From: Xylocopa sonorina
Taxonomy: Eukaryota > Arthropoda > Insecta > Hymenoptera > Apidae
DNA length: 64,000 nucleotides
Assembly (NCBI RefSeq): GCF_050948175.1
Contig: NW_027490218.1
Coordinates: forward strand, 310,001-374,000
Direction of reading: 5' to 3'
Part shown: in pieces, positions 1-14,749 of the stretch
Layout of the letters: every line of letters starts with the position of its first letter
Position numbering within the stretch: position 1 is the stretch's first letter
Translations under genes and position numbers: made by a program
The notes under the pieces: generated by a model
What the model was told of the DNA's origin: nothing
Database searches by the model: none
The model's input: the letters and a program-made list of their open reading frames with translations, nothing else

Positions 1-655
1 GATACGTAGACATCTGCAAGCGCTACTTCCTAGCATGGAAGTGTCGCATTTACATTCTTTTGAAGTGAATACGAGATATACATGACACTTCGCAATGAAT
101 ATTATATCTTATCATGAAACATAGGAATGTGGTGCTATATCGCGTTTTGAGAAGCATTAGAACTCTATTGCTAATATACGCAGACATCTGCAAACTCTAT
201 ATCCTAGCAAGGAAATGTCGCACTTACATTCCATTGAAGTGAATACGAGGTATACATAACATTACACAATGAATATTATATCTTATTACGAAACATAGAA
301 TTGAAATACGACTTCTCATTTTAAGAAGCATTAGAACTCTATTGCTACGATACGTAGACGTCTGCAAACGCTATTTCCTAGCATGGAAGTGCCGCATTTA
401 CATTCTTTTGAAGTGAATACGAGGTACACATGACACTTCGCAATGAATATTATATGTTATCATGAAACATAGAAATGAAATGCGACATCTCGTTTTAAGA
501 AGCATTAGAACTCTATTGCTACGGTACGTAGACATCTGCAAACGCTATTTCCTAGCATGCAAGTGTCGCATTTACATTCTTTTGAAGTGAATACGAGGTA
601 TACATAACATTCCATAAGGAATATTATATCTTATTACGAAACATAGATGTGAGAT

Positions 656-665
656 GCGATATCGC
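656..665. other. GCGATATCGC palindrome box, representative copy
   Basis: A perfect 10-bp palindrome lies in most monomers, about 40 bp before the next monomer start. This is an early clean example. It is flanked by AT on the left and GT on the right, so the dyad nearly extends to 14 bp. Many monomers instead have GCGACATCTC, or ACGACTTCTC, which destroys the symmetry. A protein-binding site or cruciform seed is possible; neither is shown by the sequence. Confidence 0.8.
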
Positions 666-866
666 GAATTAAGAAGCACTAGAACTCTATTGCTATGATG
701 CGTAGACATCTGCAAATGTTATTTCCTAGCAAGGAAGTGTCGCATTTACATTCTTTTGACGTGAATACGGGGTAAACATAACATTCCACAATGAATATTA
801 CACCTTATTACGAAATATACAAATGAAATGCGACTTCTCATTTTAAGAAGCATTAGAACTCTATTG

Positions 867-879
867 CTACGATACGTAG
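867..879. other. CTACG-ATA-CGTAG dyad, representative copy
   Basis: Five-base arms CTACG and CGTAG flank ATA at the monomer boundary. It is intact in most zone A-C monomers. D-type monomers read CTTCGATACGTAG, which breaks one pair, so the dyad is a feature of the homogenised type. Confidence 0.7.
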
Positions 880-1081
880 ACATCTGCAAACGCTATTTCC
901 TAGCATGTAAGTGTCGCATTTACATTCTTATGAAGTGAATACGAGGTATACATGACACTTCGCAATGAATATTATATCTTATCATGAAACGTAGGAATGA
1001 GAAGCGATATCGCGTTTTAGTATGCGTTAGAACTCTATTGCTACGATACCTAGACATCTGCAAACGCTATTTCCTAGCAAG

Positions 1082-1135
1082 GAAGTGTCGCATTTACATT
1101 CTTTTGAAGTTAATACGAGGTATACATGACACTTC
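1082..1135. other. GAAGTGTC ... GACACTTC inverted repeat, representative copy
   Basis: Perfect 8-bp arms at 1,082-1,089 and 1,128-1,135 enclose a 38-bp loop. Both arms are present in a large share of monomers with TGACACTTCGC; monomers with AACACTCTAC lack the right arm. The arm sequence is the one found at the orientation switch near 55,316, so this repeat may have mediated the inversion. Confidence 0.75.
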
Positions 1136-4100
1136 GCAATGAATATTATATCTTATCTCGAAACATAGATGTGAGGGGCGATATCGCGAATTAAGAAGCA
1201 CTAGAACTCTATTGCTATGATGCGTAGACATCTGCAAATGTTATTTCCTAGCAAGGAAGTGTCGCATTTACATTCTTTTGACGTGAATACGGGGTAAACA
1301 TAACATTCCACAATGAATATTACACCTTATTACGAAATATACAAATGAAATGCGACTTCTCATTTTAAGAAGCATTAGAACTCTATTGCTACGTTACGTA
1401 GACATCTGCAAACCCTATTTCCTAGCATGGAAGTGCCGCATTTACGTTCTTCTGAAGATAATACGAGGTATACATAACACTTCGCAATGGATACCATATC
1501 TTATCATGAAACATAGAAGTGAGATGCGATATCGCGTTTTAGGAAGCATTAGAACTCTATTGTTACGATGCGTAGACATATGCAAACGTTATTTCCTAGC
1601 AAGGAAGTGTCGCATTTACATTCTTTTGAAGTTAATACGAGGTATACATGACACTTCGCAATGAATATTATATCTTATAATGAAACATAGGAATGAGGTG
1701 CAATATCGCGTTTTAAGAAGCATTAGAACTCTATTGCTACGATACGTAGACATCTGGAAACGCTATTCCCTAGCATGGAAGTGTCGCATTTACATTCTTT
1801 TGAAGTGAATACGAGATATACAGGACACTTCGCAATGGATACTATATCTTATCATGAAACATAGAAGTGAGATGCGATATCGCGTTTTAGGAAGCATTAG
1901 AATTCTATTGCTACGATGCGTAGACATCTGCAAAAGTTACTTCCTGGCAAGGAAGTGTCGCATTTACATTCTTTTGAAGTGCATACGAGGTATACATAAC
2001 ATTCCACAATGAATATTATATCTTATTACGAAACATAGAAATGAAATACGACTTCTCATTTTAAGAAGCATTAGAACTCTATTGCTACGATACGTAGACA
2101 TCTGCAAACGCTATTTCCTAGCATGGAAGTGTCGCATTTACATTCTTTTTAAGTGAAAACGAGGTATAGATAACACTCTACAATGAAAATTGTACCTTAT
2201 CACGAAACATAGGAATGAAATGCGACATCTCGTTTTAAGAAGCATTAGTACCCTATTGCTACGATACGTAGACATCTACAAACGCTATTTCCTAGCATGG
2301 AAGTGCCGCATTTACATTCTTTTGAAGTGAATACGAGGTATACATGACACTTCGCAATGAATATTATATGTTATCATGAAACATAGAAATGAAATGCGAC
2401 ATCTCGTTTTAAGAAGCATTAGAAATCTATTGCTACGGTACGTAGACATCTGCAAACTCTATTTCCTAGCAAGGAAATGTCGCACTTACATTCCATCGAA
2501 GTGAATACGAGGCATACATAACATTACACAATGAATATTATATCTTATTACGAAACATAGAAATGAAATACGACTTCTCATTTTAAGAAGCATTAGAACT
2601 CTATTGCTACGATACGTAGACATCTGCAAACGCTATTTCCTAGCATGGAAGTGCCGCATTTACATTCTTTTGAAGTGAATACGAGGTATACATGACACTA
2701 AGCAATGAATATTATATCTTATCATGAAACTTAGATGTGAGATGCGATATCGCGTTTTAAGAAGCACTAGAACTATATTGCTACGGTACGTAGACATCAG
2801 CAAACGCTACTTCCTAGCATGGAAGTGTCGCATTTACATTCTTTTGAAGTGAATACGAGATATACATGCCACTTCGCAATGAATATTATATCTTATCATG
2901 AAACATAGGAATGTGGTGCTATATCGCGTTTTGAGAAGCATTAGAACTCTATTGCTAATATACGCAGACATCTGCAAACTCTATTTCCTAGCAAGGAAAT
3001 GTCGCACTTACATTCCATTGAAGTGAATACGAGGTATACATAACATTACACAATGAATATTACATCTTATTACGAAACATAGAATTGAAATACGACTTCT
3101 CATTTTAAGAAGCATTAGAACTCTATTGCTACGATACGTAGACATCTGCAAACGCTATTTCCTAGCATGTAAGTGTCGCATTTACATTCTTATGAAGTGA
3201 ATACGAGGTATACATGACACTTCGCAATGAATATTATACCTTATCATGAAACACAGGTGTGTGATGCGATATCGCGTTTTAAGAAGCATTAGATCTCTGT
3301 TGCTACGATACGTAGACATCTGCAAACGCTATTTCCTAGCATGGAAGTGTCGCATTTACATTCTTTTGATGTGATTACGAGGTACACATAACACTCTACA
3401 ATGAACATTATATCTTACCACGAAACATAGATATGAAATGCGACATCTCGTTTTAAGAAACATTAGAACTCTATTGCTGCGATACGCAGACATCTGCAAA
3501 CGCTATTTCCTAGCATGTAAGTGTCGCATTTACATTCTTTTGAAGTGAATACGAGGTATACATGACACGTCGCTATGATTACTATATCTTATCATGAAAC
3601 ATAGAAGAGAGATGCGATATCGCGCTTTAAGAAGCATTAGAACTATATTGCTATGTTACGTAGACTTCTGCGAACGCTGTTTCCCAGCATGCAAGTATCG
3701 CATTTACATTCTTATGAAGTGAATACGAGGTATACATGACACTTCGCAATGAATATTATATCTTATCATGAAACATAGGAATGAGGTGCGATATCGCGTT
3801 TTAAGAAGCATTAAAACTCTATTGCTACGATACGTAGAAATCTGGAAACGCTATTCCCTAGCATGGAAGTGTCGCATTTACATTCTTTTAAAGTGAATAC
3901 GAGGTATACATAACATTCCACAATGAAAATTATATCTTATTACTAAACATAGAATTGAAATACGACTTCTCATTTTAAGAAGCATTAGAACTCTAGTGCT
4001 ACGATACGTAGACATCAGCAAACAATATTTCCTAGCATGGAAGTGTCGCATTTACATTCTTTTGAAGTGAATACGAGATATACATGACACTTCGCAATGA

Positions 4101-5244
4101 ATATTATATCTTATCATGAAACATAGGAATGAGGTGCTATATCGCGTTTTGAGAAGCATTAGAACTCTATTGCTAATATACGTAGACATCTGCAAACTCT
4201 ATTTCCTAGCAAGGAAATGTCGCACTTACATTCCATCGAAGTGAATACGAGGTATACATAACATTACACAATGAATATTATATCTTATTACGAAACATAG
4301 AAATGAAATACGACTTCTCATTTTAAGAAGCATTAGAACTCTATTGCTACGATACGTAGACATCTGCAAACGCTATTTCCTAGCATGGAAGTGCCGCATT
4401 TACATTCTTTTGAAGTGAATACGAGGTATACATGACACTAAGCAATGAATATTATATCTTATCATGAAACATAGTGGTGAGATGCGATATCGCGTTTTAA
4501 GAAGCATTAGAACTATATTGCTACGGTACGTAGACATCAGCAAACGCTACTTCCTAGCATGGAAGTGTCGCATTTACATTCTTTTGAAGTGAATACGAGA
4601 TATATATGACACTTCGTAATGGATACTATATCTTATCATGAAACATAGAAGTGAGATGCGATATCGCGTTTTAGGAAGCATTAGAACTCTATTGCTACGA
4701 TGCGTAGACATCTGCAAATGTTATTTCCTAGCAAGGAAGTGTCGCATTTACATTTTTTTGAAGTGAATACGAGGTATACATAACATTCCACAATGAATAT
4801 TATATCTTATTACGAAACATAGAAATGAAATACGACTTCTCATTTTAAGAAGCATTAGAACTCTAGTGCTACGATACGCAGACATCTGCAAACAATATTT
4901 CCTAGCAAGGAAGTGTCGCACTTACATTCTTTCGAAGTGAATGCGAGGTATACATAACACTCCACAATGAATATTGTATCTTATCACGAAACATAGAAAT
5001 GAAATGCGACATCTCGTTTTAAGTAGCATTAAAACTCTATTGCTACGATACGTAGACATCTGCAAACGATATTTCCTAGCATGGAAGTTTCGCATTTACA
5101 TTCTTTTGAAGTGAATACGAGATATACGTGACACTTCGCAATGGATACTATATCTTATCATGAAACATAGAAGTGAGATGCGATATCGCGTTTTAGGAAG
5201 AATTAGAACTCTATTGCTACGATGCGTAGACATCTGCAAACGTT

Positions 5245-5262
5245 ACTTCCTAGCAAGGAAGT
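5245..5262. other. ACTTCCT-AGCA-AGGAAGT hairpin, representative copy
   Basis: Seven-base perfect arms ACTTCCT and AGGAAGT flank an AGCA loop. The commonest monomer form has ATTTCCT in the left arm, a single mismatch. Forms reading GCATGGAAG weaken the stem further. The element lies about 30 bp after the monomer start. Confidence 0.75.
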
Positions 5263-8200
5263 GTCGCATTTACATTCTTTTGAAGTTAATACGAGGTATA
5301 CATAACATTCCACAATGAGTATTAAATCTTATTTTGAAACATAGAAATGAATTGCGACTTCTCATTTTAAGAAGCATTAGAACTCTATTGCTACGGTACG
5401 TAGACATCTGCAAACGCTATTTCCTAGCATGCAAGTGTCGCATTTACATTCTTTTGAAGATAATACGAGGTATTCATAACACTTCGCAATGAATATTTTA
5501 TCTTATCATGAAACATAGAAGTGAGATGCGATATCGCGTTTTAAGAAGCATTAGAACTCTATTGCTGCGATACGTAGACATCTGCAAGCGCTACTTCCTA
5601 GCATGGAAGTGTCGCATTTACATTCTTTTGAAGTGAATACGAGATATACATGACACTTCGCAATGAATATTATATCCTATCATGAAACATAGGAATGTGG
5701 TGCTATATCGCGTTTTGAGAAGCATTAGAACTCTATTGCTAATATACGTAGACATCTGCAAACTCTATTTCCTAGCAAGGAAATGTCGCACTTACATTCC
5801 ATCGAAGTGAATACGAGGTATACATAACATTACACAATGAATATTATATCTTATTACGAAACATAGAATTGAAATACGACTTCTCATTTTAAGAAGCATT
5901 AGAACTCTATTGCTACGATACGTAGACATCTGCAAACGCTATTTCCTAGCATGGAAGTGCCGCATTTACATTCTTTTGAAGTGAATACGAGGTATACATG
6001 ACACTTCGCAATGAATATTATATGTTATCATGAAACATAGGAATGAGGTGCTATATCGCGTTTTGAGGAGGATTAGAACTCTATTGCTAATATAAATAGA
6101 CATCTGCAAACTCTATTTCCTAGGAAGGAAATGTCGAATTTGCATACCATTGAAGTGAATACGAGGTATACATTAAACTTCGCAATGAATATTATATCTT
6201 ATCATGAAACATAGAAATGAGATGCGACATCTCGTTTTACGAAGTATTAGTACTCTATTGTTTCCATACGTAGTCATTTGGAAACGCTATTTCCTAGCAA
6301 GGAAGTGTCGCATTTACATCCTTTTGAAGTGAATACGAGGTATATATGACACTTCGCAAAGAATATTATATCTTATCATGAAACATAGAAAAAAGATGCG
6401 ATATCGCGTCTTGAGAAGCACTAGAAATCTATTGCTACGATACGTAGACATCTGGAAACGCTATATCCTAGCAGGGAAGTGTCGCATTTAAATTCTTTTG
6501 AACTGAATGCGAGGTATACATAACACTCCACAATGAATATTATATCATATCATGAAACATAGAAGTGAGATGCGATATCGCGATTTAAAAAGAATTGGAA
6601 TTCTGTTGCTTCGATACGGAGACATCTGCAAACGCAATTTCCTAGGAAGGAAGTGTCGCATTTACAATCTTTTGAAGTGAATACGAGGAATACATGACAC
6701 TTCGCAATGAATATTATATCTTATCATGAAACATAGGAATGAGATGCGATATCGCGTTTTAATATGCGTTAGAACTCTATTGCTACGATACCTAGACATC
6801 TGCAAACGCTATTTCCTAGGAAGGAAGTGTCGCATTTACATTCTAATGAAGGGAATACGAGGTATACATGACACCTCGCATGAATTTTATATCTTATCAT
6901 GAAACATAGAAATGAAATGCGATATCGCGTTTTAAGAAGCGTTAGAACTCTGTTGCTTCGATACGGTGACATCTGCAAACGCAATTTCCTAGCAAGGAAG
7001 TGTCGCATTTGCATTCTTTTGAAGGGAATGCGAGGTATACATGAAACTTCGCAATGAATTTTATATCTTATCATGAAACATAGAAATGAAATGCGATATC
7101 GCGTTTTAAAAAGCGTTAGAACTCTATTGCTTCCATACGTAGACATCTTCAAACTCTATTTCCTAGCATGGAGGTGTCGCATTTACATTCATTTGAAGTG
7201 AATACGCGGTATACGTGACACATCGCAATGAATATTACATCTTACCACGAAACATAGAAATGAAATGCGACATCTCGTTTTAAGAAGCATTGGAACTCTA
7301 TTGCTACGATACGTAGACATCTGCAAAGGCTATTTCCTAGCATGGAAGTGTCGCATTTACATTCTTTTGAAGAGAATACGAGGTATACATAACACTCCAT
7401 AATGAATATTATATCTTATCATGAAACATAGCAGTGAGATGCGATATCGCGTCTTAAGAAGCATTAGAACTATATTGCTACGGTACGTAGATATCTGCAA
7501 ACGCTATTTCCTAGCATGCAAAAGTCGCATTTACATTCTTTTGAAGTGAATACTAGGTATTCATGACACTTCGCAATGAATATTTTATCCTGTCATGAAA
7601 CATAGAAGTGAAATGCGATTTCGCGTTCTAAGAAGCATTAGAACTCTATTGCTACGGTACGTAGACATCTGCAAACGCTATTTCCTAGCATGCAAAAGTC
7701 GCATTTACATTCTTTTGAAGTGAATACTAGGTATTCATGACACTTCGCAATGAATATTTTATCCTGTCATGAGACATAGAAGTGAAATGCGATTTCGCGT
7801 TCTAAGAAGCATTAGAACTCTATTGCTACGATACGTAGACATCTGCAAAGGCTATTTTCTAGCATGGAAGGGTCGCATTTACATTCTTTTGAAGTGAATG
7901 CGAGGTATACATAACACTCCATAGTGAATATTATATCTTATCATGAAACATAGCAGTGAGATGCGATATCGCGTTTTAAGAAGCATTAGAACTCTACTGC
8001 TACGATACGTAAACATCTGCAAACGCTATTACCTAGCATGGAAATGCCGCATTTACATTCTTTTGAAGTTAATACGAGGTATACATGACACTTCGCAATG
8101 AATATTATATCTTATCTCGAAACATAGATGTGAGATGCGATATCGCGATTTAAGAAGCACTAGAACTCTATTGCTACGATACGTAGACATCTGCAAATGT

Positions 8201-10899
8201 TATTTCCTAGCAAGGAAGTGTCGCATTTACATTCTTTTGACGTGAATACGAGGTAAACATAACATTCCACTATGAATATCACACCTTATTACGAAATATA
8301 CAAATGAAATGTGGCTTCTCGTTTTAAGAAGCATTAGAACTCTATTGCTACGATACGTAGACATCTGCAAACCCTATTTCCTAGCATGGAAGTGCCGCAA
8401 TTACATTCTGCTGAAGATAATACGAGGTATACATAACACTTCGCAATGGATACTATATCTTATCGTGAAACATAGAAGTGAGATGCGATATCGCGTTTTA
8501 GGAAGCATTGGAACTCTATTGTTACGATGCGTAGACATCTGCAAACGTTATTTCCTAGCAAGGAAGTGTCGCATTTACATTCTTTTGAAGTTAATACGAG
8601 GTATACATGACACTTCGCAATGAATATTATATCTTATCACGAAACATAGGAGTGAAATGCGACATCTCGTTTTAAGAAGCATTAGTACCCTATTGCTACG
8701 ATACGTAGACATCTACAAACGCTATTTCCTAGCATGCAAGTGTCGCATTTACATTCTTTTGAAGTGAATACAAGGTATACATGACACTTCGCAATGAATA
8801 TTATATCTTATCATGAAACATAGTTGTGAGATGCGATATCGCGTTTTAAGAAGCATTAGAACTCTATTGCTACGATACGTAGACATCTGCAAACGCTACT
8901 TCCTAGCATGCAAGTGTCGCATTTACATTCTTTTGAAGTGAATACAAGGTATACATGACACTTCGCAATGAATATTATATCTTATCATGAAACATAGTTG
9001 TGAGATGCGATATCGCGTTTTAAGAAGCATTAGAACTTTATTGCTACGATACGTAGACATCTGCAAACGCTACTTCCTAGCATGGAAGTGACGCATTTAC
9101 ATTCTTTTGAAGTGAATACGAGGTACACATAACACTCCACAATGAATATTGTATCTTATCACGAAACATAGAAATGAAATGCGACATCTCGTTTTAAGAA
9201 GCATTAGAACTCTATTGCTACGATACGTAGACATCTGGAAACGCTATTTCCTAGCAAGGAAGTGTCGCATTTACATTCTTTTGAAGTGAATACGAGGTAT
9301 ACATAACACTCCACAATGAATATTGTATCTTATCACGGAACATAGAAATGAAATGCGACATCTCGTTTTAAGTAGCATTAAAATTTTACTGCTACGATAC
9401 GTAGACATCTGCAAACGCTATTTCCTAGCATGCAAGTGTCGCATTTACATTCTTTTGAAGTGAATACGAGGTATACATGACACTTCGCAATGAATATTAT
9501 ATCTTATCATGAAACATAGTAGTGAGATGCGATATCGCGTTTTAAGAAGCATTAGAACTTTATTGCTACGATACGTAGACATCTGCTAAAGCTACTTCCT
9601 AGCATGGAAGTGTCGCATTTACATTCTTTTGAAGTTAATACGAGGTATACATGACACTTCGCAATGAATATTATATCTTATCATGAAACATAGAAGTGAG
9701 ATGCGATATCGCGTTTTAAGAAGCATTAGAACTCTATTGCTACGATACGTAGACGTCTGCAAACGCTATTTCCTAGCATGGAAGTGCCGCATTTACATTC
9801 TTTTGAAGTGAATGCGAGGTACACATGACACTTCGCAATGAATATTATATGTTATCATGAAACATAGAAATGAAATGCGATATCGCGTTTTAGGAAGCAT
9901 TAGAACTCTATTGCTACGATACGTAGACATCTGGAAACGCTATTCCCTAGCATGGAAGTGTCGCAATTACATTATTTTGAAGTGAATACGAGATATACAT
10001 GACACTTCGCAATGGATACTATATCTTATCATGAAACATAGAAGTGAGATGCGATATCGCGTTTTAGGAAGCATTAGAACTCTATTGCTACGATGCGTAG
10101 ACATCTGCAAATGTTATTTCCTAGCATGCAAGTGTCGCGTTTACATTCTTTTGAAGATAATACGAGGTATTCATAACACTTCGCAATGAATATTTTATCT
10201 TATCATGAAACATAGAAGTGAGATGCGATATCGCGTTTTAAGAATCATTAGAACTCTATTGCTGCGATACGTAGACATCTGCAAGCGCTACTTCCTAGCA
10301 TGGAAGTGTCGCATTTACATTCTTTTGAAGTGAATAAGAGATATACATGACACTTCGCAATGAATATTATATCTTATCATGAAACATAGGAATGTGGTGC
10401 TATATCGCGTTTTGAGAAGCATTAGAACTCTATTGCTAATATACGCAGACATCTGCAAACTCTATTTCCTAGCAAGGAAATGTCGCACTTACATTCCATT
10501 GAAGTGAATACGAGGTATACATAACATTACACAATGAATATTATATCTTATTACGAAACATAGAATAGAAATACGACTTCTCATTTTAAGAAGCATTAGA
10601 ACTCTATTGCTACGATACGTAGACGTCTGCAAACGCTATTTCCTAGAATGGAAGTGCCGCATTTACATTCTTTTGAAGTGAATACGAGGTACACATGACA
10701 CTTCGCAATGAATATTATATGTTATCATGAAACATAGAAATGAAATGCGACATCTCGTTTTAAGAAGCATTAGAACTCTATTGCTACGGTACGTAGACAT
10801 CTGCAAACGCTATTTCCTAGCATGCAAGTGTCGCATTTACATTCTTTTGAAGTGAATACGAGGTATACATAACACTCCATAATGAATATTATATCTTAT

Positions 10900-13720
10900 C
10901 ATGAAACATAGCAGTGAGATGCGATATCGCGTTTTAGAAAGCATTAGAACTCTATTGCTACGATGCGTAGACATCTGCAAATGTTATTTCCTAGCAAGGA
11001 AGTGTCGCATTTACATTCTCTTGACGTGAATACGGGGTAAACATAACATTCCACAATGAATATTACACCTTATTACGAAATATACAAATGAAATGCGACT
11101 TCTCATTTTAAGAAGCATTAGAACTCTATTGCTACGTTACGTAGACATCTGCAAACCCTATTTCCTAGCATGGAAGTGCCGCATTTACGTTCTTCTGAAG
11201 ATAATACGAGGTATACATAACACTTCGCAATGGATACCATATCTTATCATGAAACATAGAAGTGAGATGCGATATCGCGTTTTAGGAAGCATTAGAACTC
11301 TATTTTTACGATGCGTAGACATATGCAAACGTTATTTCCTAGCAAGGAAGTGTTGCATTTACATTCTTTTGAAGTTAATACGAGGTATACATGACACTTC
11401 GCAATGAATATTATATCTTATCATGAAACATAGTAGTGAGATGCGATATCGCGTTTTAAGAAGCATTAGAACTCTATTGCTACGATACGTAGACATCTGC
11501 AAACGCTATTTCCTGGCATGGAAGTGCCGCATTTACATTCTTTTGAAGTGAGTACGAGGTATACTTGACACTTCGCAATGAATATTATATGTTATCATGA
11601 AACATAGAAATGAAATGCGACATCTCGTTTTAAGAAGCATTAGAAATCTATTGCTACGGAACGTAGACATCTGCAAACGCTATTTCCTAGCATGCAAGTG
11701 TCGCATTTACATTCTTTTGAAGTGAATACGAGGTATGCATAACACTCCATAATGAATATTATATCGTATCATGAAACATAGCAGTGAGATGCGATATCGC
11801 GTTTTAAGAAGCATTAGAACTCTACTACTACGATACGTAAACATCTGCAAACGCTATTACCTAGCTTGGAAATGCCGCATTTACATTCTTTTGAAGTTAA
11901 TACGAGGTATACATGACACTTCGCAATGAATATTATATCTTATCTCGAAACATAGATGTGAGATGCGATATCGCGAATTAAGAAGCACTAGAACTCTATT
12001 GCTATGATGCGTAGACATCTGCAAATGTTATTTCCTAGCAAGGAAGTGTCGCATTTACATTCTTTTGACGTGAATACGGGGTAAACATAACATTCCACAA
12101 TGAATATTTCACCTTATTACGAAATATACAAATGAAATGCGACTTCTCATTTTAAGAAGCATTAGAACTCTATTGCTACGTTACGTAGACATCTGCAAAC
12201 CCTATTTCCTAGCATGGAAGTGCCGCATTTACGTTCTTCTGAAGATAATACGAGGTATACATAACACTTCGCAATGGATACCATATCTTATCATGAAACA
12301 TAGAAGTGAGATGCGATATCGCGTTTTAGGAAGCATTAGAACTCTATTGTTACGATGCGTAGACATCTGCAAAAGTTACTTCCTAGCAAGGAAGTGTCGC
12401 ATTTACATTCTTTTGAAGTGCATACGAGGTATACATAACATTCCACAATGAATATTATATCTTATTACGAAACATAGAAATGAAATACGACTTCTCATTT
12501 TAAGAAGCATTAGAACTCTATTGCTACGATACGTAGACATCTGCAAACGCTATTTCCTAGCATGGAAGTGTCGCATTTACATTCTTTTTAAGTGAAAACG
12601 AGGTATAGATAACACTCTACAATGAAAATTATACCTTATCACGAAACATAGGAATGAAATGCGACATCTCGTTTTAAGAAGCATTAGTACCCTATTGCTA
12701 TGATTCGTAGACATCTACAAACGCTATTTCCTAGCATGGAAGTGCCGCATTTACATTCTTTTGAAGTGAATACGAGGTATACATGACACTTCGCAATGAA
12801 TATTATATGTTATCATGAAACATAGAAATGAACTGCGACATCTCGTTTTAAGAAGCACTAGAAATCTATTGCTACGGTACGTAGACATCTGCAAACGCTA
12901 TTTCCTAGCATGCAAGTGTCGCATTTATATTCTTTTGAAGTGAATACGAGGTATACATAACACTCCATAATGAATATTATATCTTATCATGAAACATAGC
13001 AGTGAGATGCGATATCGCGTTTTAAGAAGCATTAGATCTCTACTACTACGATACGTAAACATCTGCAAACGCTATTACCTAGCTTGGAAATGCCGCATTT
13101 ACATTCTTTTGAAGTTAATACGAGGTATACATGACACTTCGCAATGAATATTATATCTTATCTCGAAACATAGATGTGAGATGCGATATCGCGAATTAAG
13201 AAGCACTAGAACTCTATTGCTATGATGCGTAGACACCTGCAAATGTTATTTCCTAGCAAGGAAGTGTCGCATTTACATTCTTTTGACGTGAATACGGGGT
13301 AAACATAACATTCCACAATGAATATTACACCTTATTACGAAATATACAAATGAAATGCGACTTCTCATTTTAAGAAGCATTAGAACTCTATTGCTACGTT
13401 ACGTAGACATCTGCAAACCCTATTTCCTAGCATGGAAGTGCCGCATTTACGTTCTTCCGAAGATAATACGAGGTATACATAACACTTCGCAATGGATACC
13501 ATATCTTATCATGAAACATAGAAGTGAGATGCGATATCGCGTTTTAGGCAGCATTAGAACTCCATTGTTACGATGCGTAGACATATGCAAACGTTATTTC
13601 CTAGCAAGGAAGTGTCGCATTTACGTTCTTTTGAAGTTAATACGAGGTATACATGACACTTCGCAATGAATATTATATCTTGTCATGAAACATAGTAGTG
13701 AGATGCGATATCGCGTTTTA
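10900..13720 (+). repeat. 6-/7-monomer HOR block in zone A
   Basis: The same two-monomer segment, recognisable by the changes GAAGATAATACG and AATGGATACCATATC, occurs at 11,093, 12,137 and 13,355. The shifts are 1,044 bp (6 x 174) and 1,218 bp (7 x 174), so neighbouring units differ by exactly one monomer. A further copy lies at 1,350, 9,743 bp upstream (56 monomers less one base). The GTGA to GATA and TGAATA to TGGATA changes remove the stops normally present in this frame, which is why 104-codon open frames appear here; they are not genes. Confidence 0.85.
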
Positions 13721-14749
13721 AGAAGCATTAGAACTCTATTGCTACGATACGTAGACATCTGCAAACGCTATTTCCTGGCATGGAAGTGTCGCATTTACAT
13801 TCTTTTTAAGTGAATACGAGGTATAGATAACACTCTACAATGAAAATTATACCTTATCAAGAAACATAGGAATGAAATGCGACATCTCGTTTTAAGAAGC
13901 ATTAGTACCCTATTACTACGATATGTAGACATCTACAAACGCTATTTCCTAGCATGCAAGTGTCGCATTTACATTCTTTTGAAGTGAATACGAGGTATGC
14001 ATGACACTTCGCAATGAATATTATATCTTATCATGAAACATAGTAGTGAGATGCGATATCGCGTTTTAAGAAGCATTAGAACTTTATTGCTACGATACGT
14101 AGACATCTGCTAAAGCTACTTCCTAGCATGGAAGTGTCGCATTTACATTCTCTTGAAGTTAATACGAGGTATACATGACACTTCCCAATGAATATTATAT
14201 CTTATCATGAAACATAGAAGTGAGATGCGATATCGCGTTTTAAGAAGCATTAGAACTCTATTGCTACGATACGTAGACGTCTGCAAACGCTATTTCCTAG
14301 CATGGAAGTGCCGCATTTACATTCTTTTGAAGTGAATGCGAGGTACACATGACACTTCGCAATGAATATTATATGTTATCATGAAACATAGAAATGAAAT
14401 GCGATATCGCGATTTAAGAAGCACTAGAACTCTGTTGCTACGATGCGTAGACATCTGCAAATGTTATTTCCTAGCAAGGAAGTGTCGCATTTACATTCTT
14501 TTGACGTGAATACGAGGTAAACATAACATTCCACAATGAATATTACACCTTGTTACGAAATATACAAATGAAATGCGACTTCTCATTTTAAGAAGCATTA
14601 GAACTCTATTGCTACGATACGTAGACATGTGCAAACGCTATTTCCTAGCATGGAAGTGCCGCATTTACATTCTTTTGAAGATAATACGAGGTATACATAA
14701 CACTTCGCAATGAATATTATATCTTATCATGAAACATAGAAGTGAGATG

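Larger units (their letters stand above)
1..14400 (+). repeat. Zone A: mixed satellite monomers with loose HORs
   Basis: Monomers of several variant classes alternate without one dominant HOR. A marker monomer (GCAAGCGCTACTTCC followed by a monomer with GCTAATATACG) occurs at 1, 5,569 and 10,265, with a related copy at 17,574. The first shift is exactly 32 monomers (5,568 bp). A second marker, GACGTGAATACGGGGTAAAC, recurs at about 760, 1,280, 11,020, 12,065 and 13,285. The 7,450-7,810 segment contains two near-identical adjacent monomers, showing local single-monomer duplication. The scattered reuse of variants indicates repeated unequal exchange rather than one amplification. Confidence 0.85.
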
